Source: Streptomyces sp. SAI-135 (lineage in GTDB: Bacteria > Actinomycetota > Actinomycetes > Streptomycetales > Streptomycetaceae). From it: a DNA stretch of 64,000 nt. The number at the start of each line of letters is the position of its first letter. The stretch's first letter is position 1. The stretch lies in assembly GCF_029893805.1 (NCBI RefSeq), contig NZ_JARXYP010000002.1:3906001-3970000 (forward strand), in the 5' to 3' direction. The position numbers and the translations under genes were made by a program. The notes under the pieces are model-generated. The model did not search any database. It saw only the letters and a program-made list of their open reading frames with translations, and had not been told where the DNA came from. This document shows positions 8,279 to 18,629 of the stretch, piece by piece.

Positions 8279-9509
8279 CGGCAGGCCAGTCCTTCCAGTA
8301 CGTCGGCGAGCGCGAGGACTCCGGCCACGCAGTCGTCCTCGGCGGCGGACTCCGCCGGGGAGTGCGAGACGCCGGTGGGGTTGCGCACGAACAGCATGGC
8401 GGTCGGGATGTGCCCGGAGAGGATCCCGGCGTCGTGTCCGGCGCCGGTGCCCAGGACGGGCACCTTCAGCTCGGTGCGGGTGCCCAGGATGCGGGCGAGT
8501 TCGTCGCGCAGGGCGTGGTCGAACTCGACGACGGGCGTGAAGGACTCCCGGACCACGTCGAGATCGATACCGTGTGCCTGCGCGTACTCGCCGGCCGCCT
8601 TCTCGATGCCGCCGACCACCTGGTCGAGGCTTGCCTGGTCGGCGGCGCGGGAGTCGAGCCAGCCGCGCACCAGGGAGGGGATGGCGTTGACGCCGTTCGG
8701 CTCGACGGCGATCTTCCCGAAGGTGGCGACGGCACCGGCGAGTTCGGCCTCCCGGCGGGCCGCGAGCACGGTCTCGGCGTACGGCAGCATGGGGTCGCGC
8801 CGGTCCACGAGGCGGGTGGTGCCGGCGTGGTTGGCCTCGCCGCGGAAGTCGAAGCGCCAGCGGCCGTGCGGCCAGATGGCGCTCGCGATGCCGACCCGGT
8901 CGCCGGAGAGGTCCAGCGCCCGGCCCTGCTCGACGTGCAGTTCGACGAAGGCGCCGATGCGGGCGAGCCGCTCCGGGTCGGCGCCGATGCCCTCGGGGTC
9001 GTACCCCGCCGCCTCCATGGCCTGCGGCAGGCGGACCCCGTCCCCGTCGGTGAGCAGGTGCGCCTGCTCGACGGTGAGCTGTCCGGAGGTGAGCCGCGAC
9101 CCGACGCAGGCCAGCCCGAAGCGGGCGCCTTCCTCGTCGCCGAAGTTGACGACGGCGAGGGGCTTGGTGAACTCCACCTGCCGGGCCCGCAGTTCGTCGA
9201 GCGCGGCGAAGGACGACACGACCCCGAGCGGCCCGTCGAAGGCCCCGCCGTCGGGCACGGAGTCCAGATGCGAGCCGGTGACGACGGCGTCCCCCGCGGC
9301 GGGGTCCCCGAGCCAGGCCCACTGGTTCCCGTTCCGGTCGAGCTCGTAGCTCATCCCCCGCGCCTCGGCCTGCTCGTGGAACCAGGCCCGGCATTCGGCG
9401 TCGGCACCGGTCCAGGCGAAGCGGCGGTAGCCGTGGGAGCCGGGGTGGCGGCCGATGGGGAGCAGCTCGCGCCACATGGTGTGGAACGAGCTGCCGTGGG
9501 ACGTCTGCG

Positions 9510-9513
<4 letters not shown>
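8275..9513 (-). CDS. M20-family amidohydrolase (allantoate amidohydrolase-like) in the hut operon
   Basis: A 412-residue M20 metallohydrolase of the N-carbamoyl-amino-acid/allantoate amidohydrolase group. Metal-binding motifs are TGSHLDSVPDGGAFDGPLG, NFGDEEGARFG and, near the C-terminus, TGAGHDAG. It starts at GTG 9513, overlapping the hutU stop by 4 bp, and its own stop overlaps the hutF start by 4 bp. Translation is therefore coupled inside the hut operon. Streptomyces degrade histidine through N-formylglutamate, and no classical HutG deformylase is seen here. I infer that this enzyme hydrolyses N-formylglutamate to glutamate and formate. Annotation as allantoate amidohydrolase by similarity alone could be misleading. 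Confidence 0.88.
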
Positions 9514-11174
<1,661 letters not shown>

Positions 11175-11223
11175 GGTCTGCCTCCTGGGGACTCTGCTCT
11201 GGAGTGTTGCCGTCGATATTCAC

Positions 11224-11260
11224 ATCCTGGCTTTCTGAATAGAACTAGTCAATACGTTCT
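11224..11260 (-). promoter_or_regulatory. Candidate hutU promoter and overlapping dyad operator
   Basis: On the minus strand TTGACT (11252-11247) and CAGGAT (11229-11224) are separated by 17 bp, a good vegetative-type promoter facing hutU. An inverted repeat AGAAC-N10-GTTCT (11241-11260) overlaps the -35 box, the usual position for a repressor site. No hut regulator binding was shown; the regulator itself is not obvious in this window. Confidence 0.55.
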
Positions 11261-11349
11261 CGCGTCAGCATCGGTAGGAGAGGGATGTTTCAGGACAGGG
11301 ATTGACCGGTGGGACATCCGACGCGCGCGAAAGGCAGGACGGGGACGTG

Positions 11350-12720
11350 ATGGACGAGTACGGCACCACCGGCGAGGGACGGGCCGCGCGCCGGGACGAG
11401 GCGGTGCGGGCGGCCGTGGAGCAGGGCCTGCTGGGGCCGGACTCCCCCATCGCCGGGCTGCTCGACGTCACCGGCGTCCGGGAGTCGGCGGCGGAGCTCC
11501 GCGCGGCCTTCGACGAGGTCACCGCGCCCGGCACGCCGGTGCTGCACGCGTTCGCGGTCAAGGCGACCCCGCTGGTGCCGGTGCTGCGACTGCTGCGCGA
11601 GGAGGGGATCGGCGCGGAGGTGGCGAGCCCGGGCGAGCTCGCGCTGGCGCGGGCGGCGGGCCTGTCTCCGGCCATGACGGTCCTGGACTCGCCCGCCAAG
11701 ACCCCGGCCGAGCTCAGGGAGGCCCTGGCGCTGGGGATCGCCGTCAACGCGGACAACCCGCAGGAGCTGGACCGCCTGGACGGCCTCATGCGGTCGGCCG
11801 TGAGCCGCTCCCCGCTCGGCATCCGGATCAACCCGCAGGTCGGCGGGGGCACCATCGGGGCGACCTCCACGGCCACGGCGACCTCGAAGTTCGGGGTGGC
11901 GCTGCGGGACGAGGGAGCGCGCGAGTGGGTCGTGCGCGCCTACCTCGACCGGCCCTGGCTCTCCCGGCTGCACGCGCACACCGGCTCGCAGGGCATCCCG
12001 CTCTCCTTGATGACCGAGGGGATCGCGGAGACCTACGCGCTCGCCGAGGAGATCAACCGGCGCATCGGCCGGCCCCAGATCGACACGATCGACATCGGCG
12101 GCGGGCTGCCGGTGAACTTCGCCTCGGAGGCGACGACACCGACGTACCGCGCGTACGCGCGGGCGCTCAGGGAGGCGGTGCCGGGGCTCTTCGACGGGCG
12201 GTACGGGCTGGTCACCGAGTTCGGCCGGTCGCTGCTGGCCAAGCACGGCACGATCGTGGCGCGGGTGGAGTACGCCAAGAGTGCGGGCGGACGGCCGGTC
12301 GCGGTGACGCACGCGGGCGTGCAGGTGGCGACGCGGACGGTCTACGTACCGGGGTCGTGGCCGCTGCGGATCGCGGCGTACGACGGCAAGGGGCGGCCCA
12401 AGAGCGGGCCCGAGGTGGTGCAGGACGTGGCGGGACCGGCCTGTTTCGCCGGCGACCTGCTGGCCGAGGGGCGCGCGCTGCCGCTGCTGGACCAGGGGGA
12501 CTACGCGGCGGCGCTGGACACGGGCGCGTACTACTTCGCGCACCACTACGCCTACAACTCGCTGGCCCGGCCGGGCATCTACGGCTTCGTCCCCGCCCCG
12601 GAGGGAGGCGTCCGCTTCGCAACCGTACGGGATCCCCAGACGCTCGCTTCGATCGTGGCCGAATCCGGAGGGGCGCACGCCGGTGCGCTCACCACCCTGC
12701 ACGCACCCGGGAGCAGTTGA
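11350..12720 (+). CDS. PLP-dependent decarboxylase-like protein (diaminopimelate/ornithine decarboxylase fold)
   Basis: About 456 residues with the alanine-racemase-like PLP barrel. The Schiff-base lysine sits in LHAFAVKATPLVPVLR. Later motifs are SRLHAHTGSQG (barrel His), DTIDIGGGLPVNF (phosphate-binding glycines), TEFGRSL and, near the end, GPACFAGD with the DTGAYYFAHHYAYN segment. In true decarboxylases a Cys-x-x-x-Asp (CESGD-like) motif binds substrate; here it is CFAGD, consistent. I place the start at ATG 11350 (GTG 11347 also possible; a TTG at 11302 has no ribosome site). It is divergent from hutU and could share its control region. The substrate is unknown. Confidence 0.8.
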   Translation: MDEYGTTGEGRAARRDEAVRAAVEQGLLGPDSPIAGLLDVTGVRESAAELRAAFDEVTAPGTPVLHAFAVKATPLVPVLRLLREEGIGAEVASPGELALARAAGLSPAMTVLDSPAKTPAELREALALGIAVNADNPQELDRLDGLMRSAVSRSPLGIRINPQVGGGTIGATSTATATSKFGVALRDEGAREWVVRAYLDRPWLSRLHAHTGSQGIPLSLMTEGIAETYALAEEINRRIGRPQIDTIDIGGGLPVNFASEATTPTYRAYARALREAVPGLFDGRYGLVTEFGRSLLAKHGTIVARVEYAKSAGGRPVAVTHAGVQVATRTVYVPGSWPLRIAAYDGKGRPKSGPEVVQDVAGPACFAGDLLAEGRALPLLDQGDYAAALDTGAYYFAHHYAYNSLARPGIYGFVPAPEGGVRFATVRDPQTLASIVAESGGAHAGALTTLHAPGSS

Positions 12721-12887
12721 CACACGCCGGTGAGCCCGCTGATCAATGGGCCCGTGAAGATGGCAAGTTGACCCACTCTAGCCACTTGGAGCATGTTCCA
12801 CCGGAAAATGCCAGATCCCTCACCCCTCGCGCACACGTTGCGTAGTTTCGGCGTCACTCAGCCGAACCCCAGGCGGGAGGGGAGCCA

Positions 12888-13352
12888 GTGCAGGGAATCG
12901 ACGAGTGCCTGCTGGAAGCCATGCGGCTGCCGGGCGCGCGGGGGGCCGCGCTGGTCGACTGGACGAGCGGGCTGGCCCTGGGTGCCGTAGGGGAATCCCC
13001 CGGCGGTGACCAGGAGGCGGCCGCCGCGGAGGCCGCCGAGCTCGCCCGGCTCGCCGCCGAGCAGCGCGCCTTCGCCTCCGGCAGCCCCGGGGCCGCCGAG
13101 CCCTCCGCCGGCTCCGTCGGCCTCGACGGCCTCGACGGCGCCGGCGGCTCCGCGACGGGGCCGGCCGGGACCGAGCCGCCGGTCGAGGACCTCATCCTCA
13201 GCAACCGGGACAGCTACCACGTCCTGCGGTTCGTGCCGACGTCCTTCGACAGCAGTGTGTTCCTGCACCTGTGGCTGGCCCGCGCGGAGGGCAACCTCGC
13301 ACTGGCCCGGATCCGGCTCGGCGAGATGGCCGGCCGGCTGGAGCTCGGATGA
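12888..13352 (+). CDS. Roadblock/LC7-like protein with Ala/Gly-rich insertion
   Basis: A 154-residue protein starting at GTG 12888 behind GGGAGGGGAG. Its N-terminus (ARGAALVDWTSGLALG) and C-terminus (VEDLILSNRDSYHVLRFV, then LHLWLARAEGNLALARIRL) align by eye with the 124-residue protein encoded at 14864-15238. Between them it carries an extra, low-complexity segment of roughly 40 residues rich in Ala, Gly, Ser and Pro. Roadblock/LC7 proteins such as MglB regulate small GTPases or scaffold signalling complexes. It is first in a tight four-gene run; its stop overlaps the next start (ATGA). Confidence 0.7.
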   Translation: MQGIDECLLEAMRLPGARGAALVDWTSGLALGAVGESPGGDQEAAAAEAAELARLAAEQRAFASGSPGAAEPSAGSVGLDGLDGAGGSATGPAGTEPPVEDLILSNRDSYHVLRFVPTSFDSSVFLHLWLARAEGNLALARIRLGEMAGRLELG

Positions 13353-14287
13353 CGACCGTGCGCAGCACGCCCGCCACCCCGCCGCCCCGGCTGCCGGTGC
13401 GCGACAAGGCCGCCGCCCTGGGCCGCGGCTGGGGCGGCGTCTCGCCGATGCTGACCCGGCTGGCCGCCGAGCGCGCCACCGGTGTCCTGGTGCGCGAGCG
13501 CGGCACCCTGCACCTCGCCGACGGCAAGGTGGTGCACGCCGAGAGCCCCGCCGCCCCCGGCGCCGACGTCCTCCTCGCCGCGCACGGCACGCTGGACGCC
13601 GGCATCTGGCGCCAGGCCCTGGCCGAGAGCGTCGCGAGCGCCGGCGGCGCCGGCACCGGGGTCCGCCGTCTCACCGGCGCCGAGGCCGTGCACCGGGCCG
13701 GCCACCGGCTGGTCGCCGACGGGCTGCTCACCCCCGGCGCCCTGGAGATGTGCCGGCTGACCGCGCTGTACGACGCGGCGTACTTCGCGCTGGCCCCGAG
13801 CAGCACCCCGGGCCGCTTCCGCTACAGCACCGAGGACGGACCGGACGCGGTCCCCGACCACCCCCGGCACCCCGACGACACCCCCGGCACCCCGCGCCCG
13901 GTCCCGGTCGCCGACCTGGAGCGCGAGACCCTGCGCCGGCGGGACCTGCTGCACCGCATCTGGCCCGACGCCCTGTCCGACGAACTGCCGCTGACCCGGG
14001 AACACCGACCCGCGTCCCCGCCGCTCCCGGCCCGGCGGCAGGCGGTGCTCGCCCGCGTGGACGGCATCCGTACGGCGTCGGAGATCGCGCGCGCCCTGGG
14101 CCGCCCGGCCTTCCACACCCTGGTGGACGTACGACGGCTGGTGGCGGCCGGAGTGATCGCGCCGCGCCCGCCGATGTCCTGCACCGAGCCTCTGCCCGGG
14201 GTTCCGGGCGTCGGTCTCCCCGTCGAGCCCGTCGACCCCCACATCACCTTGCTGAAGAGGCTCAGGGATGCGCTGGAGGCCCTTTGA
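13349..14287 (+). CDS. DUF4388-like protein with C-terminal winged-helix-like segment
   Basis: A 312-residue protein translated through an ATGA overlap with the preceding gene. The N-terminal region (SPMLTRLAAERATGVLV, then RGTLHLADGKVVHAESP) has the beta-strand pattern of DUF4388/PATAN domains, which occur in bacterial signalling proteins and often sit beside roadblock proteins. A Pro/Asp-rich linker follows at about 180-200. The C-terminal part (RRQAVLARVDGIRTASEIA, then VDVRRLVAAGVIAP) looks like a winged helix. No kinase or GTPase motif is present. It probably acts with the neighbouring roadblock-like proteins as a scaffold or sensor; no function is known. Confidence 0.65.
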   Translation: MTTVRSTPATPPPRLPVRDKAAALGRGWGGVSPMLTRLAAERATGVLVRERGTLHLADGKVVHAESPAAPGADVLLAAHGTLDAGIWRQALAESVASAGGAGTGVRRLTGAEAVHRAGHRLVADGLLTPGALEMCRLTALYDAAYFALAPSSTPGRFRYSTEDGPDAVPDHPRHPDDTPGTPRPVPVADLERETLRRRDLLHRIWPDALSDELPLTREHRPASPPLPARRQAVLARVDGIRTASEIARALGRPAFHTLVDVRRLVAAGVIAPRPPMSCTEPLPGVPGVGLPVEPVDPHITLLKRLRDALEAL

Positions 14288-14321
14288 ACGGCAGCGGATC
14301 CGCGCCGAGAGGAGAGACCTG

Positions 14322-14843
14322 ATGGCAGCAGCTCAGGACGCGATCCTGGAGGAGCTGCGCCGGCTCAGAGCCCGGGTGCCGCAGCTCACCGGCGCCCTCG
14401 CGGCCGACGCCGACGGTCTCGTCCTGGCCCAGGACACCCCGGGCGTCGATCCGGAGACCGTCGCCGCGCTCACCGCGGCCACCCGGGCGCTCGCCGCCCA
14501 GCTGGCCGACGGGACCGGCCAGGGCGACCTGCGCGAACTGCTCGTACGGGGCGTGTACGGCTACGTCGCCACGTACACGGCGGGCGCCGGGGCCGTGGTC
14601 ACCCTGCTCGCCCAGGACCGGGTCAACGTCGGCCGCCTCCACCTGGAGGGCCGTCGGGCGGGCGCCCGGATCGCAGAACTCGTCGACAGCGCGGTCGCCG
14701 AGCACACCGAAGCCCTCACGAAGGCGCCCGCGAAGCCCGCTCCGGCCCGTGCCAGAGCAGCCCGCACGTCCCGGGCCAAGCCCGTGGACACCCGCGCCGC
14801 GGCCGCCGCACCGACGGCGGCCCGCACCACCACCGAAAGTTAG
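14322..14843 (+). CDS. Roadblock/LC7-like protein with basic Ala-rich tail
   Basis: A 173-residue protein. ATG 14322 is preceded by GAGAGGAGAG; an upstream in-frame ATG inside the previous gene is not used. The core (residues 1-120) has the roadblock pattern: a helix (AILEELRRLRARVPQL), a strand pair (GALAADADGLVLAQD), then ATRALAAQLADGTGQGDL and YVATYTAGAGAVVTLLA. The last 50 residues are Ala/Pro/Lys/Arg-rich and probably disordered. It is third in the four-gene run. It resembles the CvnB-like members of Streptomyces conservons in fold, but the sensor kinase, DUF742 and GTPase genes of a conservon are absent here. Confidence 0.7.
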   Translation: MAAAQDAILEELRRLRARVPQLTGALAADADGLVLAQDTPGVDPETVAALTAATRALAAQLADGTGQGDLRELLVRGVYGYVATYTAGAGAVVTLLAQDRVNVGRLHLEGRRAGARIAELVDSAVAEHTEALTKAPAKPAPARARAARTSRAKPVDTRAAAAAPTAARTTTES

Positions 14844-14863
14844 ACAACCGAGGAGACACAGTC

Positions 14864-15238
14864 ATGGCCAACACCGAAACCGCACTGAAGGAGGCCCTCG
14901 CCTCCATCGAGGGCGCGACCGGCGTCGCGCTCGTCGACTACACCAGCGGCATGGCGCTCGGCACCATGGGCGGCAGCAAGGGCTTCGACCTGAACGTGGC
15001 CGCCGCCGGCAACACCGACGTGGTCCGCGCGAAGATGCGCACCATGGAGCACCTCGGACTCAAGGGCCAGATCGAGGACATCCTGATCACCCTGTCCGAC
15101 CAGTACCACCTGATCCGCCTGATCAGCGGACGCGGAGGCAACGGCCTCTTCCTCTACCTGGTCCTGGACGCCAAGCGCTCCAACCTCGCCATGGCCCGCC
15201 ACCAGCTGCGGGCCATCGAGAACGACCTGGAGGTGTGA
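14864..15238 (+). CDS. Roadblock/LC7-like protein
   Basis: A compact 124-residue protein, ATG 14864 behind GAGGAGACA. The sequence GATGVALVDYTSGMALG, GQIEDILITLSDQYHLIRLI and LFLYLVLDAKRSNLAMARHQL gives the alternating helix/strand pattern of roadblock/LC7 proteins and matches the paralogue at 12888-13352 without its insertion. It has no signal peptide or membrane segment. It is last in the cluster, 20 bp behind the preceding gene. A role in polarity or small-GTPase control, as for MglB, is an inference from fold only. Confidence 0.75.
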   Translation: MANTETALKEALASIEGATGVALVDYTSGMALGTMGGSKGFDLNVAAAGNTDVVRAKMRTMEHLGLKGQIEDILITLSDQYHLIRLISGRGGNGLFLYLVLDAKRSNLAMARHQLRAIENDLEV

Positions 15239-15254
15239 CCCGGGAGCACCGGAT

Positions 15255-15848
15255 CTAGACCAGTGCCGCGGTGCGGCGGCGCGCTCCTCCCGGGGCCGCG
15301 TCGCCCGCCGCGATCCCCGTGCTGCGGTACGCCTTGACCGCCTTGCCGGCCGGGCGTCCGCCGTTCGCGGCGAGCCAGTCGACCCGCACCCACAGCAGCG
15401 CGTCCCCGGTCCGTTCGAGCCGCCCGAGCCAGGCGGCCTTGAGCCTGAGGCCCGTACCGCATCCGGCGAGCAGCAGGCCGCCCGCGACGGGCACCGCGAA
15501 CGAGCTCAGCAACGCGACCAGCCAGGCCAGCAGCAGCCACCAGCGGTGCCCGCGACGCCAGTTGCGCACACTGACCGCACGGTCCTGGAGCACGTCGTGC
15601 TTCCCCGCGCGCGCGGCCGCCCGCCCCAGCGTCGTGTACCGCTTGCGACGGCTGTACGACACCACGGCTACCGCCACGATGAACAGCGCCGCTCCCGCCA
15701 TCACCCCGATCCGGCGCCCGGTCAGCCCCGGAACCAGCAGCCCGACCGCCGCCGCGAACACCCCGAGCCACCACAGGGGTGCGGCCCCGGCGCGCACCAC
15801 GACGGCCACCCGAGCCAGCCCCTGAGCCCTGCGATCTGCGCGTGCCAC
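15255..15848 (-). CDS. Membrane protein of unknown function
   Basis: A 197-residue protein with two N-terminal transmembrane helices (APLWWLGVFAAAVGLLVPG and IGVMAGAALFIVAVAVVSYS) and another hydrophobic pair (WWLLLAWLVALLSSFAVPVAGGLLLAG). The cytoplasmic end is basic (SRRKRYTTLGRAAARAG) and the C-terminus ends in GGARRRTAALV. The GTG start at 15848 has GAGGAGG upstream. It converges on the roadblock cluster with a 16-bp gap. No family is recognised. Confidence 0.7.
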   Translation of the reverse strand: MARADRRAQGLARVAVVVRAGAAPLWWLGVFAAAVGLLVPGLTGRRIGVMAGAALFIVAVAVVSYSRRKRYTTLGRAAARAGKHDVLQDRAVSVRNWRRGHRWWLLLAWLVALLSSFAVPVAGGLLLAGCGTGLRLKAAWLGRLERTGDALLWVRVDWLAANGGRPAGKAVKAYRSTGIAAGDAAPGGARRRTAALV

Positions 15849-15932
15849 GTCCCGCCTCCTCGTCGTCCTGGCACAGTCCTGCCGGTCCGGGAGGGTAGCG
15901 GGCGAACGTGAGACCAGTCTGAAAAACGCGGC

Positions 15933-16793
15933 CTACTCGACGAAGAGTCCGCGTGCCGCGGCCCGTGCGTCGAACTCCTCCAGGCGGGCCTGGGCGTCCG
16001 GCAGGTCGTCGCACATCGCCTCCAGCAGCACCCGGCCGAGCAGCATCGGCGCGCAGGCGGTGTCGAAGGCGAGGCCGGTGCCGACGGCGGCGGGCAGCAG
16101 CAGGTCGGAGACCTTGGCGACCGGCGCGAACGCGGAGTCGGCGACCGTGACGACACTCAGGCCCGCCTCCTTGGCGTAGGCGAGGGTGTCGACGACCTCA
16201 CGGGGGTGCCGGGGCAGCGCGAAGCACAGCAGAGTCGAGGCGCCCGCGCGGACGGCGGCGTCGATCCGGTCGTGGATCATGGTGCCGCCCTCGTGGAGCA
16301 GCCGTACGTCCGGATGGACCTTGGCGGCGAAGTAGGCGAAGCCGTACGCCTGCGAGGCGGCGGCGCGCAGCCCGAGCACCGGCAGGGGGCGGGAGGCGGC
16401 GAGCAGCCGGCCCGCCTTCTGCACCGGGCGCGGGTCGGCGAGGACCTCCGCCAGGTGCCTCAGGTTCTCGATCTCGGCCTCGACGGCCTGCTGGTACTCG
16501 TTGTACGACGCGGAGGCCGCCGTCTGCTCGGCGGGGGCGACCTCGCGCAGGTGCCGGCGCAGCGCGGGGTAGCCGTCGAAGCCGAGGGCGACGGCGAAGC
16601 GGGTGACGGAGGGCTGGCTGACCCCGGCCAGTTCGGCCAGCTCCACGCTGGACAGGAACGGCACGTCGGAGGCCCGCCGCACCATGCTGTGCGCGATGCG
16701 TCGCTGGGTCGGTGTGAGCCGGTGCCCCTCGAACAGTGTTTGCAGCCGTCCCGCGGGAGTGTCCGCCCCACCCGCCGCACCCATGTCGCTCAT
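15933..16793 (-). CDS. RpiR/MurR-family transcriptional regulator
   Basis: A 286-residue regulator. The N-terminal HTH_6 domain (LTPTQRRIAHSMVRRASD, then LAELAGVSQPSVTRFAVALGF) is followed by a SIS sugar-isomerase domain (PLPVLGLRAAASQAYGFAY, then ASTLLCFALPRHPREVV). Members usually sense phosphorylated sugars or amino-acid breakdown products. ATG 16793 overlaps the stop of the HAL-family gene (ATGA), so the two are translationally coupled. That suggests the regulator controls this unit and perhaps the divergent ABC importer. In other actinobacteria RpiR-type proteins are found beside ammonia-lyase genes; the effector here is unknown. Confidence 0.85.
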   Translation of the reverse strand: MSDMGAAGGADTPAGRLQTLFEGHRLTPTQRRIAHSMVRRASDVPFLSSVELAELAGVSQPSVTRFAVALGFDGYPALRRHLREVAPAEQTAASASYNEYQQAVEAEIENLRHLAEVLADPRPVQKAGRLLAASRPLPVLGLRAAASQAYGFAYFAAKVHPDVRLLHEGGTMIHDRIDAAVRAGASTLLCFALPRHPREVVDTLAYAKEAGLSVVTVADSAFAPVAKVSDLLLPAAVGTGLAFDTACAPMLLGRVLLEAMCDDLPDAQARLEEFDARAAARGLFVE

Positions 16794-18562
16794 GCCTCGC
16801 TCCCCCTCCAGATGTCCGTGAACCGGTCGAGCAGTGCGGCCGCCGCCGTCACGTCGCCCGTGAGCGGCCGGTCGGCCGGGTCCTCCGCCAGCACCGCCTC
16901 GGCGAGTTCCAGCGCGCGGCCCACCGGGAGTCCCGGGTCGGGCCTGAGGTCGCGCTGGCGCAGCGCCCTTACGGCGGCGACGAGTTCGCAGCCGACGACG
17001 AGACGGTACGCGCCGCACGCGCGCAGTGTCTGACGGGCGGCGAGCGAGGCGAAGCTGGCCTGTTCCTCGACGCCCCGGGAGAGTACAGCGTGGCCGAGGG
17101 AGGCGGGCGCGGAGAAGGCCCGCAGGTCGCCGAGGGCGGCACCGGCGGCGTACTCCAGGATCATCACGCCGGAGGAGGCGGGCTCCTGGTCGGCGAGGAA
17201 GGGCCTGAGGCGGGTGAAGGCGGGCTCGTTCAGGGTGGAGAGCCGGGACGTGGACAGTCGGGCGACCTGGGTGAGGGCGAGCCTGAAGTGGTCTAGGGCG
17301 AGGGCGAGTTGAGCCTGGTAGAAGCCGCCGTGGTGGTAGGCGGCCATGTCCTCGGGGGAGATGAGGGGGTTCTCGGCGGCCGCGTTGATCTCGATCGCGA
17401 GGACTTCCTCCAGAGCGTCGGCTGCGTCATGGGCGGGCCCGTGGATCTGGGGCAGGCACCGGAAGCCGTACGGATCCTGGATCCGCCCCAGGGGCGGGGT
17501 CGGCCGGTCCTCGGCGCCGATCAACTCCCGCATGCGTCGCGCCACCTGGGCGGATCCGCGGTGCGGGCGGGCGGCGTGCACGGGAGCGGCGTACGCCTCG
17601 TGCGCCCCGTCCACCGCCAGCAGCGACAGTGCTGCGACGACCTGCGTGGCCTCGATCAGCCCGCGCAACTCGTGCAGGGCGAGGGCGGCCTGACCGAGCG
17701 TGAGGGCGTTGCTGCTGATGAACGCGAGCGCGTCGTTGTTGTCGAGGGGCTGCGGCTCGGGGGCGCCGACGACGGCGTGCGCGGTACGAGCGACACCGCC
17801 CCCCGCACTCGGCGGAACACCGGCGCCGCCTGCCCCACCACGCCCCCCGAACCCGCCGAGACCCTCGGCGCCCCACCCTCCGAACCCGCCGAGACCCTCG
17901 GCGCCCCGCCCGCCCGAATCACCCGCACCGGATCCACCGGCCTCCCCGCCCCCACGTCCACCCGGGCCCCCCGCGCCCGCCCCACCACGCCCGACGAGAC
18001 CCTCGGCGCCCCGGTCCGGGCCCGCGCTCCGCCACGGATGCTCCCCCGCCAGTGCCAGTCCCGCCTGGGCCAGTGCCGCGATGTCCCCCGTCCCCACCGA
18101 GCCGAACTCGTTGACGGCCGGGTACGCGCCGTTCTCCAGCGCCTCGCACAGGGCCGTGACGACGGTGGGCCGCAGTCCCGCGCCGCCCGCCAGGAGCTGG
18201 TTGGCCCGTACCGCGAGCATCGCGCGGACCTGCCGGGCGGGGAGTTCCTCGCCGATCGCGCCGGCGTGGCTGCGCAGCAGCCGCAGACCGTGCTCGGCGG
18301 CCGCCTCGGTGGGCACGTCCTCGTTCCGGTTCGCGCCGACTCCGGTCGAGCGGCCGTAGACGCGGCCGGTCGCGGCGATCTGCCGGGCGGCGTCCCAGGA
18401 CTCCGTCACCCGCTTCATCGCGTCGGTCCCGGGCACCGGTCGCGCGCTCCCGTCGGCGAGGCGGACGACGTCCGCGACGCCGAGCCCGATCCCGTCCAGG
18501 ACCACCAGGCCGGTGTGCCCGACCGTGACGGGATCCGGCGTGTCCACGATCCGAGACGACAT
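16790..18562 (-). CDS. HAL/PAL-family ammonia-lyase-like protein lacking the MIO triad
   Basis: A 590-residue member of the aromatic amino acid lyase superfamily. Start ATG 18562 is chosen for GAGGGGAG upstream; an ATG at 18613 would add 17 residues. Family landmarks are VYGRSTGVGANRN (near Tyr69), RSHAGAIGEELPAR, QDPYGFRCLPQIHG, AAENPLISPEDM and GGFYQAQLALALDH. In active enzymes the cofactor MIO forms from Ala-Ser-Gly in GSVGASGDL; here residues 154-160 read GSVGTGD, one residue shorter with no Ser-Gly pair. A glycine-rich insert (about 181-258) contains an 11-residue repeat (GAEGLGGFGGW/R). It is upstream of and coupled to the RpiR gene. It may be a divergent lyase, another activity, or inactive; it should not be called HutH without proof. 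Confidence 0.8.
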   Translation of the reverse strand: MSSRIVDTPDPVTVGHTGLVVLDGIGLGVADVVRLADGSARPVPGTDAMKRVTESWDAARQIAATGRVYGRSTGVGANRNEDVPTEAAAEHGLRLLRSHAGAIGEELPARQVRAMLAVRANQLLAGGAGLRPTVVTALCEALENGAYPAVNEFGSVGTGDIAALAQAGLALAGEHPWRSAGPDRGAEGLVGRGGAGAGGPGGRGGGEAGGSGAGDSGGRGAEGLGGFGGWGAEGLGGFGGRGGAGGAGVPPSAGGGVARTAHAVVGAPEPQPLDNNDALAFISSNALTLGQAALALHELRGLIEATQVVAALSLLAVDGAHEAYAAPVHAARPHRGSAQVARRMRELIGAEDRPTPPLGRIQDPYGFRCLPQIHGPAHDAADALEEVLAIEINAAAENPLISPEDMAAYHHGGFYQAQLALALDHFRLALTQVARLSTSRLSTLNEPAFTRLRPFLADQEPASSGVMILEYAAGAALGDLRAFSAPASLGHAVLSRGVEEQASFASLAARQTLRACGAYRLVVGCELVAAVRALRQRDLRPDPGLPVGRALELAEAVLAEDPADRPLTGDVTAAAALLDRFTDIWRGSEA

Positions 18563-18629
18563 CTGACCCGAACTCCCCTCAAACACGGACATCCGATCTT
18601 GCCTGGCGGTCATCCGTTACCTCGGATTA

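Noticed and set aside
16790..18562. Calling the gene hutH
   Set aside because: The MIO triad is missing and the gene is not in the hut operon. Streptomyces usually carry canonical hutH elsewhere.
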